A DNA stretch of 22,320 bases from Dipylidium caninum (lineage: Eukaryota; Platyhelminthes; Cestoda; Cyclophyllidea; Dipylidiidae), in assembly GCA_017562135.1 (NCBI GenBank), contig QEYB01000287.1, positions 1 to 22,320 of the forward strand, in the 5' to 3' direction. The notes under the pieces were generated by a model. It was not told the DNA's origin and searched no databases. It worked only from the letters and a program-made list of their open reading frames with translations. The translations under genes were made by a program, and so were the position numbers. Positions within the stretch are counted from its first letter, which is position 1. Each line of letters begins with the position of its first letter. Of this stretch, positions 10,175-19,299 are shown in pieces.

Positions 10175-10590
10175 CACCTTTTATTACTCATTTCGTAAAA
10201 TGTTTCCCATTTGCAACCCACTTTTATTCCATTCTTTACCGAAATCATATTGAAATGATGGAATTGTATGGAGGCTCAAAAAGCTTCAGAGAAATTATTC
10301 GGGCGTTCGGAGATGCATCCACTACGGAAAAGGAGCTCGATTTTGCTCTCAAAAATATTTCCTTATGACGATTTGAGTACCCTCAGGGCGCCTCGAGGAA
10401 GTCCACCGAGAACGACCTAAGAACGACGGCTGTGGAATCCGATTCACATACAAGACTATTCGCGAATTTCTGCCCAAACAAGGAACTCGTCATACGACTG
10501 CGACCGTTTCAAAAAATTCTGCGTCCCACCACTGTGAATTTGCTGTCTCGCATGAGGATAATTTTGCTCAGAAAAACAACTAAAGGCGAT
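10175..10590 (+). mobile_element. Mariner-like element relic, copy 4 (5' part)
   Basis: The reading frame gives KSFREIIRAFGDASTTEKEL, a degenerate mariner N-terminal helix-turn-helix. A segment matching copy 3 follows (GGCGCCTCGAGGAAG..., ACGACGGCTGTGGAATCCGAT, then CTGCGTCCCACCACTGTGAATTTGCTGTC). The copy ends soon after AGAAAAACAACTA, the point where the other copies pass to the HDNAR block, so the 3' half is absent. It lies in the NAP1 intron between 9817 and 10780. Confidence 0.68.
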
Positions 10591-10779
10591 TAAATGCACC
10601 TCGAAGGAGAGAACAGGTGACCAGAATGATTCCACGCCAATTTTTGGCCACCTTCCTCCATGTCCCCGCCCTTTTTCTGCCCCACCTAACGACTGCGGAC
10701 TTGGGGACGAGTGTGGACGCATACACAGGCTTTAAATAGGGCATTTTTCGGTAAATTTACCTCCCGTGAAAAACCATAC

Positions 10780-10921
10780 CTTTTGGTAGAGGGGAGCATA
10801 GAGTTTGGCATACTTGAACTCCAACGCGTACAACTCCCGCTGGTATTGCGATTGGACGGAAGCCCTTCTCCTCGACACTACTTTCAGTGCGTCCACACAC
10901 TCTTCAACGTCCTTAGACCAC
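10780..10921 (-). CDS. NAP1-like histone chaperone, first recognisable exon
   Basis: This is an internal exon of a nucleosome assembly protein 1 homologue. NAP1 proteins bind H2A-H2B and other histones and shuttle them for chromatin assembly. The exon encodes 47 codons plus one leading base. It covers the start of the long dimerisation helix: VDALK, then RELYALEFKYAKLYAPLYQK, which matches the family pattern (NALK...DLERKYAALYQPLFDKR in vertebrate NAP1L). The acceptor is a pyrimidine-rich CTCACTCTTCTAG ending at 10922. The donor is AAG|GTATGG after 10780, phase 0. The frame stays open upstream to a TAG at about 11095, so the exon could begin earlier. However, the part above about 11034 lies in a repeat, and no in-frame ATG is present. 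The true N-terminus must therefore come from an upstream exon that I could not identify. The family call is firm; the 5' boundary is less certain. Confidence 0.85.
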
Positions 10922-10971
10922 CTAGAAGAGTGAGGGGCAACGTTATTGCCCCCGGAAGTGCTGATATCCTC

Positions 10972-11012
10972 CGACAAAGTGTCAAAGAGTGTAGAAGCAG
11001 TGGACGGCAATG
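10972..11012 (+). repeat. Short direct repeat, left copy
   Basis: GACAAAGTGTCAAAGAGTGTAGAAGCAGTGGACGGCAA is repeated with a few changes at 11333-11373. The pair flanks the R2 copy at nearly equal distances (about 23 bases on each side). Confidence 0.6.
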
Positions 11013-11033
11013 AGGGGGCGTTGAAAGAAGATG

Positions 11034-11310
11034 GGTGGAATAATCGTGAGCATGCGGAATAAGTTCGAGAGAAATAACCACTTGGGCCGTTGTCCTAGAG
11101 AACCCGACCACGCTGACGTCAAGTAAACCGCGCGACAGGATCACTAGACAATCAGTGTGACCAAGTGACGTTTACTCTGTCAATCTGTCAAACGTCTCGG
11201 TCTCGAGATGCTCCGTATAGTTTCCAACTGACAGACTGGAGGAGTCGAGTAACACACCAAAAAAAGGTGAGGAGAGTCTCCTTCTCTCTTTTACAGGTGA
11301 ATAAGAAAAT
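11034..11310 (+). repeat. Dispersed repeat R2, first copy
   Basis: This copy is similar to 13009-13298 in the same orientation. Shared blocks include GAGAAC-CC-ACCA-GCTGACGTCAAG, CTAGACAA-CAGTGTGAC, GCGTTTACTCTG and TAGTTTCCAAC-GACAGA. It carries no coding signal of its own. Its left side overlaps the possible upstream extension of the first NAP1 exon. Confidence 0.65.
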
Positions 11311-11332
11311 TAACATTCTGCACTCATCGTTA

Positions 11333-11373
11333 TTGACAAAGTGTCAAAGAATGTAGAAGAAGTGGATGACAAC
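11333..11373 (+). repeat. Short direct repeat, right copy
   Basis: GACAAAGTGTCAAAGAATGTAGAAGAAGTGGATGACAA is the partner of 10972-11012. On the minus strand both encode a similar peptide: LPSTASTLFDTLS in the left copy and LSSTSSTFFDTLS in this one. Confidence 0.6.
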
Positions 11374-11714
11374 TTCAATCGGGCGATCCCCATTTTTTAA
11401 CGGCTTCGTTAAATAGTTGGCTGGCATTACTTGGCATTATGCATGCCGCCTTGAATTTGACGAAACTCTTGTACTCGGCTCTTTTTTGACTCGGGTAATG
11501 ACACGTTTGTCAGTTTGGTAGTTCTGTGCATTAAGTAATCATCCTTTCAGTCTAACGTCAATGGAATGACACGTGAATCAATGACTCCTGCCCTTCGTTC
11601 AAACACCACGCTGAAGGGCGACGGAGATGACAACGCAAAGTGGTAATGTCGAGTAATTCCTCCGATTTCAGTAATTGTAGGTAAAGGGGGCGTGAGTAAA
11701 AGAACAATTACTTT

Positions 11715-12180
11715 CATTATCCACAAAAATTATAAAAAAAATATATCTGGCGTAGGGCGAAATAGGGGAAGGGTGGACGGAGGAAGGGCTGGAGATGGAG
11801 TGGAGCGATCACCGAGATTAGAAGTGCAATCCAAACTGACATGAGTGGAGGAAAACGTACTCACATTATTAAGAATTAAAAAAAATCTGGGGAAGATGGA
11901 CAGATAAGGATGAGGTGAAAGGATCAACGAGGTTAGAGCTACGATGCAAACTGACTTGCAGCGATCCAGCGTCTCAGGAGTGGGTGGATACACAATCACT
12001 GGATAGAGGTGACACGAGCGAAGGCGAACATACATTTATTATCAGGAAAGTTAACCAAACGACCCTAACGTTGGCGAATACGGGGGAAAGACGGCTGAAT
12101 GGGGGGTGGGATGAAGCGATCAGCAATGAAAACTGACTTGGAGCGGTCCAGCGCCTCGGGAGCACGCGGATTCAAGGCTC
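11715..12180 (+). repeat. Degenerate tandem repeat, three units
   Basis: Three imperfect units of roughly 120-190 bases share GCGATC-ACGAG-TTAGA, CAAACTGACTTG, and in the last two GCGATCCAGCGTCTCAGGAG / GCGGTCCAGCGCCTCGGGAG. Unit starts are preceded by ATTATnA-rich sequence. No coding frame persists across units. Confidence 0.5.
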
Positions 12181-13008
12181 GGCCAATCATGTGAAGCAAA
12201 GAGGCTGCCGGATCGCCCATTGCGCAACGGCAAATGTGAACTTGTCCAAGTCTCGTGCAATCTTTGCCTGATTACACTATTCAAAGTGAAAAACACGCGG
12301 TAATTCGGTACGCCGTTTGGCCTAGGTCCAAAAAATGACTTTACGAGTGTAGGAAATAAAAACACACGATTTAAATGACCAATTTATAAACAAGGGACAA
12401 AATTTAAATGAGGCTATCAAAGACTAGTCTTAATGCGACATCATTTTAAAGTGGAAACTAGAAAAATTACCTCAAGATTAAGTTGTTTCAAACGTCCGCC
12501 TCCCTTTTAAAGTATTGATTTTTCCAAATCGGAAGGTTAACCAACTGACGGGTCAAGGTGCAAAGTCGAAATGACACCTTTGACATTTGAAACCACCTCA
12601 CAAGTGAGGAATTGGCGGTCTCGAAGGCTCCCTTATCATCGAAAGCCGAGTATATTCGCAGTATGCACGGTGAAAGGCCATGGCGTGTCAACAGTGGCTT
12701 TAATCTTTAGTGACGCGACGTCAGAATGGATGAAAGAGGACTGCATCCTGCCTCCAGCACTAGCAAAATGAAAGTTTACCGGTTGCTGCCAGCAGAAGGT
12801 TAAAATTACACTCTGGAGGCGATAAGAAGGCGGAGTGGGAGAATTTAAGAGACTTAATGCCTAAGGAGGAAACATTGAATCCGCATAGAGGAGCTATTCG
12901 AGCGTTATTTGTGAGGAAATCTCTCCCTCCGTGTGTTGTGAAGCCCCGTCCCCGTTTATTAAGTCACCGGCCCAGAAATGCCGGAAGTAATCATAGAAAT
13001 GCAAGGAA
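12180..13008. other. No gene recognised
   Basis: Only short open frames without motifs. No repeat partner for this stretch was noticed in the window. Confidence 0.45.
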
Positions 13009-13298
13009 GCGTGGAAGGGAGCTCAGTGGGATAAATCCGAGAGTAAAAGATCCTCAGAACGTCGTCATTGAGAACACCAACCATGCTGACGTCAAGTTCA
13101 CAGTGCGACAAGATTACTAGACAAGTAGTGTGACTGGGTGGCGTTTACTCTGCCAATCAGTCAAAAGCCGCCATTTGGAGATGCTCTGTGTAGTTTCCAA
13201 CCGACAGATTGGTGGAATGGAGAAGCACTTTCTCGGAAAAAGCGCCAGAAAGGTGGGAAGATTCTCGTCCTGTCTGTGACAAGTGATTGTGACAGTTA
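13009..13298 (+). repeat. Dispersed repeat R2, second copy
   Basis: This is the partner of 11034-11310. It ends exactly where the decayed piggyBac left end begins (about 13299). Confidence 0.65.
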
Positions 13299-13300
13299 GG

Positions 13301-13384
13301 CTTTCGCACTCGTGGCTCTTTGTACTTACGCGAGTCAACTATTTGAGACTATTTCGGCCAAATTAGAGAAGTATGTTACGATTG
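13301..13384 (+). mobile_element. Second piggyBac-type left end (decayed)
   Basis: The stretch starting near 13301 (CTTTCGCACTCG...) aligns along about 85 bases with the left end of the 5482 element. Both contain TATTTCGGCCAAAT-like sequence about 45 bases in. The expected TTAA has decayed to TTAG. The copy is interrupted just after this by a different repeat beginning at 13385. Confidence 0.6.
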
Positions 13385-13763
13385 TCAGGTGTACTGGATA
13401 CTTCTATTCGTTTGTGGAATAGAATAAAATATAGTTCTTTCTTACCGTCAGCAAAACTTCAATAAGTAATATCATTCGCGTTATTTCAAATGAGCACTTA
13501 CAAGTGTGGGTAACAATTCGTTCGCCACCTTTCTCGGAAGTGGGCTTTTCATCCGGTTGCGAAAGCTCGTAATGCGTTGGACCTCGAATGTCCTAACATA
13601 CACACCACAACACAACACACCATTCGCCTATTCAGAGCCCAAGTCGTCACAGAGGTGGAAGGGCGGGGATCGCCGGTTTCACAATGTGACCCTTTCCCCG
13701 TGATTTGTCAGTAGGCGACTCTCTCGCCATCCCCAGCCCGATTTTTGCGAGAAAGCAGAGATG
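13385..13763 (+). mobile_element. Mariner-type repeat R3, left copy
   Basis: The copy begins TCAGGTGTAC, resembling the termini of Mos1-type mariners. It matches the copy at 21643 in two blocks: 13425-13515 and about 13536-13763. The second block includes CACCATTCGCCTATTCAGA and GATTTTTGCGAGAAA. About 300 bases present in the right copy are absent between the blocks. It probably continues right beyond 13763, perhaps to about 14780, but the partner copy is cut by the window edge. It has no recognisable transposase. It splits a piggyBac relic. Confidence 0.6.
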
Positions 13764-14099
13764 CGCACATGACGACTCGGTCATCCGCAGTCTTCTGCAC
13801 TCGTTCACGTGGTGTCCATCTTGACTATTTCCGCACCAAATCCCCCCCTTCCGAATGCCTCGCGAAATGCTTTTGTGAACTGAAATTAAGCCTTTCTGGG
13901 AACTCTGACATTGTCAGAAAGGGACCTTGCTCCAACATCTGCCTAACAACACCGTCGTCAACTAAAGACGGTCACCCGCAAAGTGCCTTCAATAACCACC
14001 TCGGTAGCATTTCTTTTGCACCGAAATTCGTATAAAATCAGTGGCGTAGACGAACTTCGTCAGTAGCCACGGGTACACTGGCGCTTCAGGCTTAAGACT

Positions 14100-14600
14100 G
14101 ACGTGAGCCGACTCTGCTTTAGTTAATTTGATAATTCAGTAAGTGTACATTAAGCAATAAAAGTAGAGAACGGAACACGTATCGAAAATTGCCACAGAAT
14201 GGGACAGAACTTGCAGGCGGTGTGTCCGATCGTAGACGAAGGAGAAGAGGGATGCCGCGCACCCGTCGGTCTTCCTCATCTGTCCAAATGTGAACGGCGA
14301 ATGGACGAGAAGAGGCGATTCCCACTGTTGTCCCACCGACACGATGCCCAGCAGGAGGGGCCGCCTTACGTCCGTTTTTGCCAACTTGCAACTCCACCTC
14401 GAGCAATCAGAAGCACCGCAGGGGAGACCAAATGTGTCAGTCACACAGCTTTCGACGTCTCTGTTGTCCCCACTGTGGTCGTTGAATCCATTGCACGCGT
14501 GGAGCAGCGGACGAAGAGCAGTCAAAACGAATGAGGGTCTTTGGGGGTAAGGAATGGCGGGGAGGAATGTAAACTCCATCAACTGCCGATTCGTGATTGG
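14100..14600. other. GC-rich block, open on both strands
   Basis: The longest open frame of the window (148 codons, minus, 14136-14582) overlaps 111- and 95-codon frames in other phases. None shows a recognisable domain. It lies inside the stretch that splits the piggyBac relic, so it is probably interior sequence of the R3 insertion or of another repeat. Confidence 0.35.
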
Positions 14601-14809
14601 AAGTGGGGATGTACGCCTCGTAACTAGGCGGTGGGATAATCTTAACGATCCTGTTAGATCTTTTGTTCAACTACGAATATTCAAAATGCGGAGGTTAGCT
14701 GGTCAGAAATGGGTAATTAGGCGAATAAGAGAGTCGAAGGGAAAGAGGTGATTCTCCAAACGGTTTGAATTGGGATACCTAAGATGAATCTCAGGTGTAA
14801 AAGAACATG

Positions 14810-15045
14810 CATCAAGAAAGGCGATATTCTCTCCACCTTCGGACCTATCACGGTCAGAGCAAACCGAGCAGCCCCTTTTCGATCCTCCACTTAGTCGAAT
14901 TTCATCAGAATATGACGAAGACGCTCGTCCACGATGCTGGCGATATAAACCTCTTAATTGTTACACCAGTGGCCTTAGAAATCGCAAATGGCTGAGTTGC
15001 TTTTCTTCCTCTTTGGTCTTTTCTAGTTTATACAGAATTTATGAA
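14810..15045 (-). pseudogene. piggyBac Cys-rich-tail fragment, third locus
   Basis: This plus-strand stretch aligns with 5690-5925 and 6405-6640. Shared blocks include CAGAGCAAACCG, CCACGATGCTGGCGA and TTTTCTAGTTTATACAGAAT. On the minus strand it would be the end of a piggyBac transposase, with stops. Similarity ends abruptly after 15045. Together with 13301-13384 it is best read as one old element split by a later insertion. Confidence 0.6.
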
Positions 15046-17400
15046 TTAATCAATCGAATTTTCACACCAAATAAAAAAAATAAGCTTACGTTACCATTTA
15101 AGCGCTTCTCGCCCCAGCTGATACTTCAGATCAACCCGAAGCTGTTCGAGTGCCAAGAGCCAAAGAGACCAGACCAGAAATGTCTCTTGCTGCATTCACA
15201 TTGTCATGAAAAGGGGACCTACTGAGCGAAACAGCTTGGTTGCAATTACCTGCACAAAGCTTCTAAATCCAAAGCATTGCGCGAAGGGCACGCAAATCTC
15301 CTTATGCCATTTGCCCAAGACTTTGTTCCATTTAGAGTCTCGTTCTGGCGCCATAACACCCCTTCTGATTGATCCTCACGTCAGACAATTTTGTCAGTCC
15401 CATTTTCCACACTGTACGAGCTAGTATGTATACTCATTTATATGCAAATACACAAACGTAAATATGTATATATATATAACGAGGGAATGCACAGACACAG
15501 ATATACTAGCACATTCAAATAAGCCAGTGTATTGAGAGTTAGGAGAGGCAAATAAGGGGAGTAAGTCACGTCATAGATATTAACGACTGAAGACGCATAA
15601 ACAGAAAATAAACAAATAGCTTTCTTTTCTCAAAGTAATGGCACCAGCAGAGAGGACCGCAGGAATGACAACAAATTCCCTGCGAGGAGAAGATGCAGGG
15701 GATGAGCAGAGACAGCATGCTGAAGGAAGACAAACGAGGAGAGGCGGAGTACGAAGAGGAAAAGGAGGAGGAAGCAAAAAAGGCCGGGTATTGAGGTTGG
15801 TGTGGGCATGTAGAGAGGGCAATTTGGGAGGAACAAACGTAAATTCGAGGGCAACACTATCACTTATTATCATTATTCAATGCAATTTGCGTAGAAAGTC
15901 CAGGAGACGTCGACCGTAGACTTCAGGGCGCACTGTGGTTATCTGGTCCGCATTGGCGCCACCATGTTTCACTGTCTTGTACGTCTGTGCAGTGCGCTTA
16001 CGCACACCGTAACGAGTGAGGATGTCAATTACGGCGATGAAGTAGATAACCGGTCGACCTAGGGCTAGAAGAAGGAGGAGCTGGGTGAGATCGGTAGGAT
16101 AGCAAAGATAACATCATGATATTTTTAAACCAATTCCCGAGGGTAACAGCGATACATAAAAGAGAGGAAAATGCATTCTCCAGTGTCTGACCATCTTAGC
16201 AGCCAGAGAGAGAGGTATTCGAGGCCACGAATGGGAGTAAATTTTATAGCCAGTGTGAAAGACTACGGTGAACTGAAGGAGAAGTGAAACCACCAACATC
16301 TGCATTGCCACCCACAGATGAGGGGCAGTTTATGAAAAAAAAATAGACTTTTCTTTCTACCAAGTTGGCAGGCTTCTCTCGCGTTTGAAGTCCTCAGCAC
16401 GAATAAGAAGGTCACCTCGATTCCCACAGTCGTATTCAATACATTCCAATTATCACAAAGCCTAAGTCTGCAAAAAAAATTCAAAAAATTTGTGCATCTT
16501 AAAGTCATTAATTAATAACCGACCTGTTTCTTAGGTAATGCAGTGAGGAATCTCTCATTATTAAAACTTTTACTCTGCCGTTTTGTGTATCGACGTGCCA
16601 ACCAATCAAGAATTGAAGGGATAAAAAGTCCCCTAACGATGGCATAGAGCATCGACCAGGAAACGTGGCCTTGGTATGAAAACAGAATCCTATTTTCTCT
16701 CTACTACTGCCTTTTTCACACCTAAGGAAGTTCTGTTTCTCCAAGAAATTGTCTAAGTCCACGCCTGGACTAACATTGTGATCACGTCTTGCCCGTCTCT
16801 TCTTCTCCCCCGCTGATGAGATTTGATTCTACCCAACAATTCCGCACAAAATCCTCCCTTTTGGAAATGGGATAGGAAATTCACAGTCCATTCGCATTCT
16901 ACCACACTCAAGCTTTGCGGCAAAAATGTCCGAGTCCCCTGGTTGCTCAACACAAGCCTGGTCACGTCAAATTAGTAAAAACGAAGAAAAAACCAAGTCA
17001 ACTAAGCCAATTAACATTGATATTGCAGCACCTTGCTCATCGAGCCCTACTTCCCGTCTGAACACCGGTTTTTCGCCACAACGAACAGTTTATTCCTACT
17101 CTGTGATCTCCCATTTTAATTGTATTTCCCTCTAATTTCATGACTTCTCTATTTTCCTCGTTAAGGTAGCTCCAAGCCTGATAGACCTAGAACGAATGAC
17201 AAAGTAAACCAATTTACTCACTATAGGAAGAAGAAAAACACAATCCTGTACCTGTCTTTCATACAAATGAGCAAAGATACCACACCCGTTTCATTCTTGC
17301 ATTTGACGAAGCGACCTCCTGAATCTTCACGGCATCTTCACCTACGTAGCGGAGTGCTCGTTAAACTATGTGCTACTGCTCACATCGCCCTTCGTAGGTG
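15046..17400. other. Intergenic, no gene recognised
   Basis: It contains a purine-rich tract (about 15640-15790) and short unrelated open frames. No splice-phase chain or protein motif was found. Confidence 0.45.
15421..15482 (+). repeat. AT-rich simple sequence
   Basis: TATGTATA-like and TATATATATA runs with no coding potential. Confidence 0.55.
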
Positions 17401-17556
17401 GGTGGTTAGTTGTTCTTTATGGACAATACGTAAAACACGTATTTACGCGTTCCTGCGGGGTGGATTGACGAAAGTACTCCTCGCGATGGTGGGGACATAT
17501 TCTATGCCCTTCCCTTCAAGGTAGGGTGACAGTCTACCATCTACACGAAAGCCTAC

Positions 17557-17613
17557 CGCAGCCCAGGCCGAGGGAGTGGAGAGGTGAAGAGTTGGGACTA
17601 GGAGGGCGAAGCT
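17557..17613 (-). CDS. Unknown spliced gene, fourth exon
   Basis: This small 57-bp exon lies between acceptor CACTCCTGTCAG and donor TGCG|GTAGGC. Joined in phase to the previous exon it reads ELRPPSPNSSPLHSLGLGC, a Ser/Pro-rich linker-like peptide. It leaves one base. Two alternative continuations can be read. An acceptor at about 17519, after a 43-nt intron, gives a short open tail that soon stops. One at 17480 gives 23 codons to a TAA at 17406-17408. Neither has a good pyrimidine tract, so the 3' end of the gene is unresolved. Confidence 0.42.
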
Positions 17614-18122
17614 CTGACAGGAGTGATGATGGGAAGTGAGGGGCGACTAATGACGTGGGATGGTCTTCTTTCTCTACGCCTCCGCAATTATTAATTAAAC
17701 CCATCGAATACATGCTGATAAAGTGGTGGGCAGAAATGTGCGTTAAATGTTGGAATAATTCAAGATCGAACAATGGAAACATTAAAATACTTGCGCGAAA
17801 ATGGAGAAAACGGTTGTATACGGGTGACGAATCTTAAGTCGAAGGAAAAAAAAAGATAATACGCAAGAGATTCTGCTGTCCATTTGGGGCTAGTAGATAG
17901 AAAAGAAGCATGAAGGGGCAATTAAAAAGAAAAAAAATTTTAACCACCTTGCCCTTTTTTGCCAACCTTCGCCCTAACAAACTTTCCTAACTAGCGAGAT
18001 ACACTAAGAAAACAACTGACATTTTGTTACTAAAGTGTTTGTTAACCCAAGCCGTAGAAAAAGCAGGAGAACCGGTGTTTGGAGTGGGGACGAAAAAAAT
18101 AGTGGGGGAAATTTACATTCAC

Positions 18123-18212
18123 CAGGCACTCCCGTGATCCTCCACCTGACGTATGGAACCGCACCATCACCCCAGTCCTCCATGTTTGTCATGCCAACTC
18201 GCGTTGTCCCAT
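18123..18212 (-). CDS. Unknown spliced gene, third exon
   Basis: This 90-bp exon lies between acceptor GGCATCACAG and donor CCTG|GTGAAT. Using the one base left by the preceding exon it reads GTTRVGMTNMEDWGDGAVPY, then VRWRITGVP. Two Trp and several charged residues make it look more like structured or conserved protein than its neighbours. The phase is correct on both sides. The intron between it and the previous exon is 722 bp. I do not recognise the motif; a protein-profile search with these ~30 residues would be the most informative test of the gene. Confidence 0.5.
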
Positions 18213-18934
18213 CTGTGATGCCTTACCAAGAAATGTCAGCCTCGCTATTATCGTCGACCCATCCAGCCCAGACTACATTTAGTCACGATAATGCCACAAA
18301 GTTAGTCGCATATAATTCAGCGGGCTATTGAGGGCTAAGTCAACTTACAGATGCGAGCAAAATTCCGCAGAATAGGGGGCCAAAATCAAAGCCCCACATT
18401 AGGACCTGCCATTTCCAACTCGCATCACAATGATTGATTGGCTCGATAGTTGGGAGAATTGTGTGGGGACAGGAATAGAAAGTGAAATGTCTGACTAAGG
18501 CATTTAAAAAATAACAAAATTAGAGACAAACCCCTTGAGAAAGAGAGGATTTTCCGCTTCTTCCAATTAAAGCCCCTTGTTGAGGGGTGGATTATTCTGC
18601 CATGAACACAATTGTTAGTAAGACTAACACAATTTGGATGCGATCAAGTGTGTCAACACTTCGGCTCCCAATGAAGTTAATGGGAGGAGTTGTCAGTCGA
18701 TTCCCAAATGATCAAAGCGAGTATAAATGAAACGTAAGCTCACAGAGCGAGCCTCTGAAAGCGTAGAATTCTGTGACAGGGTTCAGTTCGCCTGTAAATG
18801 GTTGGAAACGATGCGAAAATATCGTCAGAAGGGCTTTCGGGCGGTGTGAAGTTACCTTGGGCACAAGGAGAGGAAATTAGAAAGTGGAATGATTGTCTGA
18901 GGAAGATAGGAAGGAAATAATGAAAACAACTTAC

Positions 18935-19038
18935 TTTCCTCCACACTCCCACTGGCTACTAAAGTCTCAAAATCTTCAGACTTAGAGGGACTAAAATCGA
19001 GGAAAGGTTCAACGCTGCCTCCAACACCAACGCCGCCG
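18935..19038 (-). CDS. Unknown spliced gene, second exon
   Basis: This 104-bp exon has a strong acceptor (TTTCCTTCTGTCAG) and a consensus donor (GAAA|GTAAGT). It reads GGVGVGGSVEPFLDFSPSKS, then EDFETLVASGSVEE. This is a Gly-rich start followed by an acidic, Ser-containing, Phe-spaced stretch typical of disordered or transactivation-like regions. Entry needs two bases (the previous exon gives AG) and exit leaves one base, which the next exon accepts. The intron to the previous exon is 132 bp. No family was recognised. Confidence 0.52.
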
Positions 19039-19170
19039 CTGACAGAAGGAAAGGGACCAGGTGGAAATGGGGGGTGATCGAGGTGTTTCGAAAGGAGCAA
19101 AAATTTGTGCCAAAGAGACGCTCCTCAAAAATTTCGCCCAGACCATCGCCAGCTGAAGCTAGCATTTCAC

Positions 19171-19292
19171 CTGCGGTCCCGCGATGCCTCCACTGTCACA
19201 GCGCCTACACCCCCGATGGTTCCAGAAGCACCCATCTCAATGGCGCTAGGCGATGTAGAAGCTGGATAGCCGACACCGGTCCACACACCTCC
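19171..19292 (-). CDS. Unknown spliced gene, most upstream exon found
   Basis: The exon reads WTGVGYPASTSPSAIEMGAS, then GTIGGVGAVTVEASRDR, a Gly/Ser/Ala-rich sequence with no domain I recognise. It ends at CGCAG|GTGAAA, leaving two bases (AG) that complete a codon with the next exon. The 5' limit is uncertain: the frame is closed by a TGA at 19293-19295. An in-frame ATG sits at 19233-19235, so this could be the start exon, or a weak acceptor near 19292 could feed it. It is supported mainly because its phase fits three downstream exons. I cannot assign a function. Confidence 0.42.
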
Positions 19293-19299
19293 TCATCAT

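Noticed and set aside
10884..11144. Minus-strand open frame of 86 codons overlapping the NAP1 exon
   Set aside because: Different phase from the NAP1 frame and partly within repeat R2.
13892..13921. Short hairpin CTTTCTG...CAGAAAG
   Set aside because: A 7-bp stem is common by chance and has no other supporting signal.
15638..15919. Arg/Gly-rich plus-strand frame
   Set aside because: Low-complexity purine-rich DNA gives such peptides in any frame; no motif.
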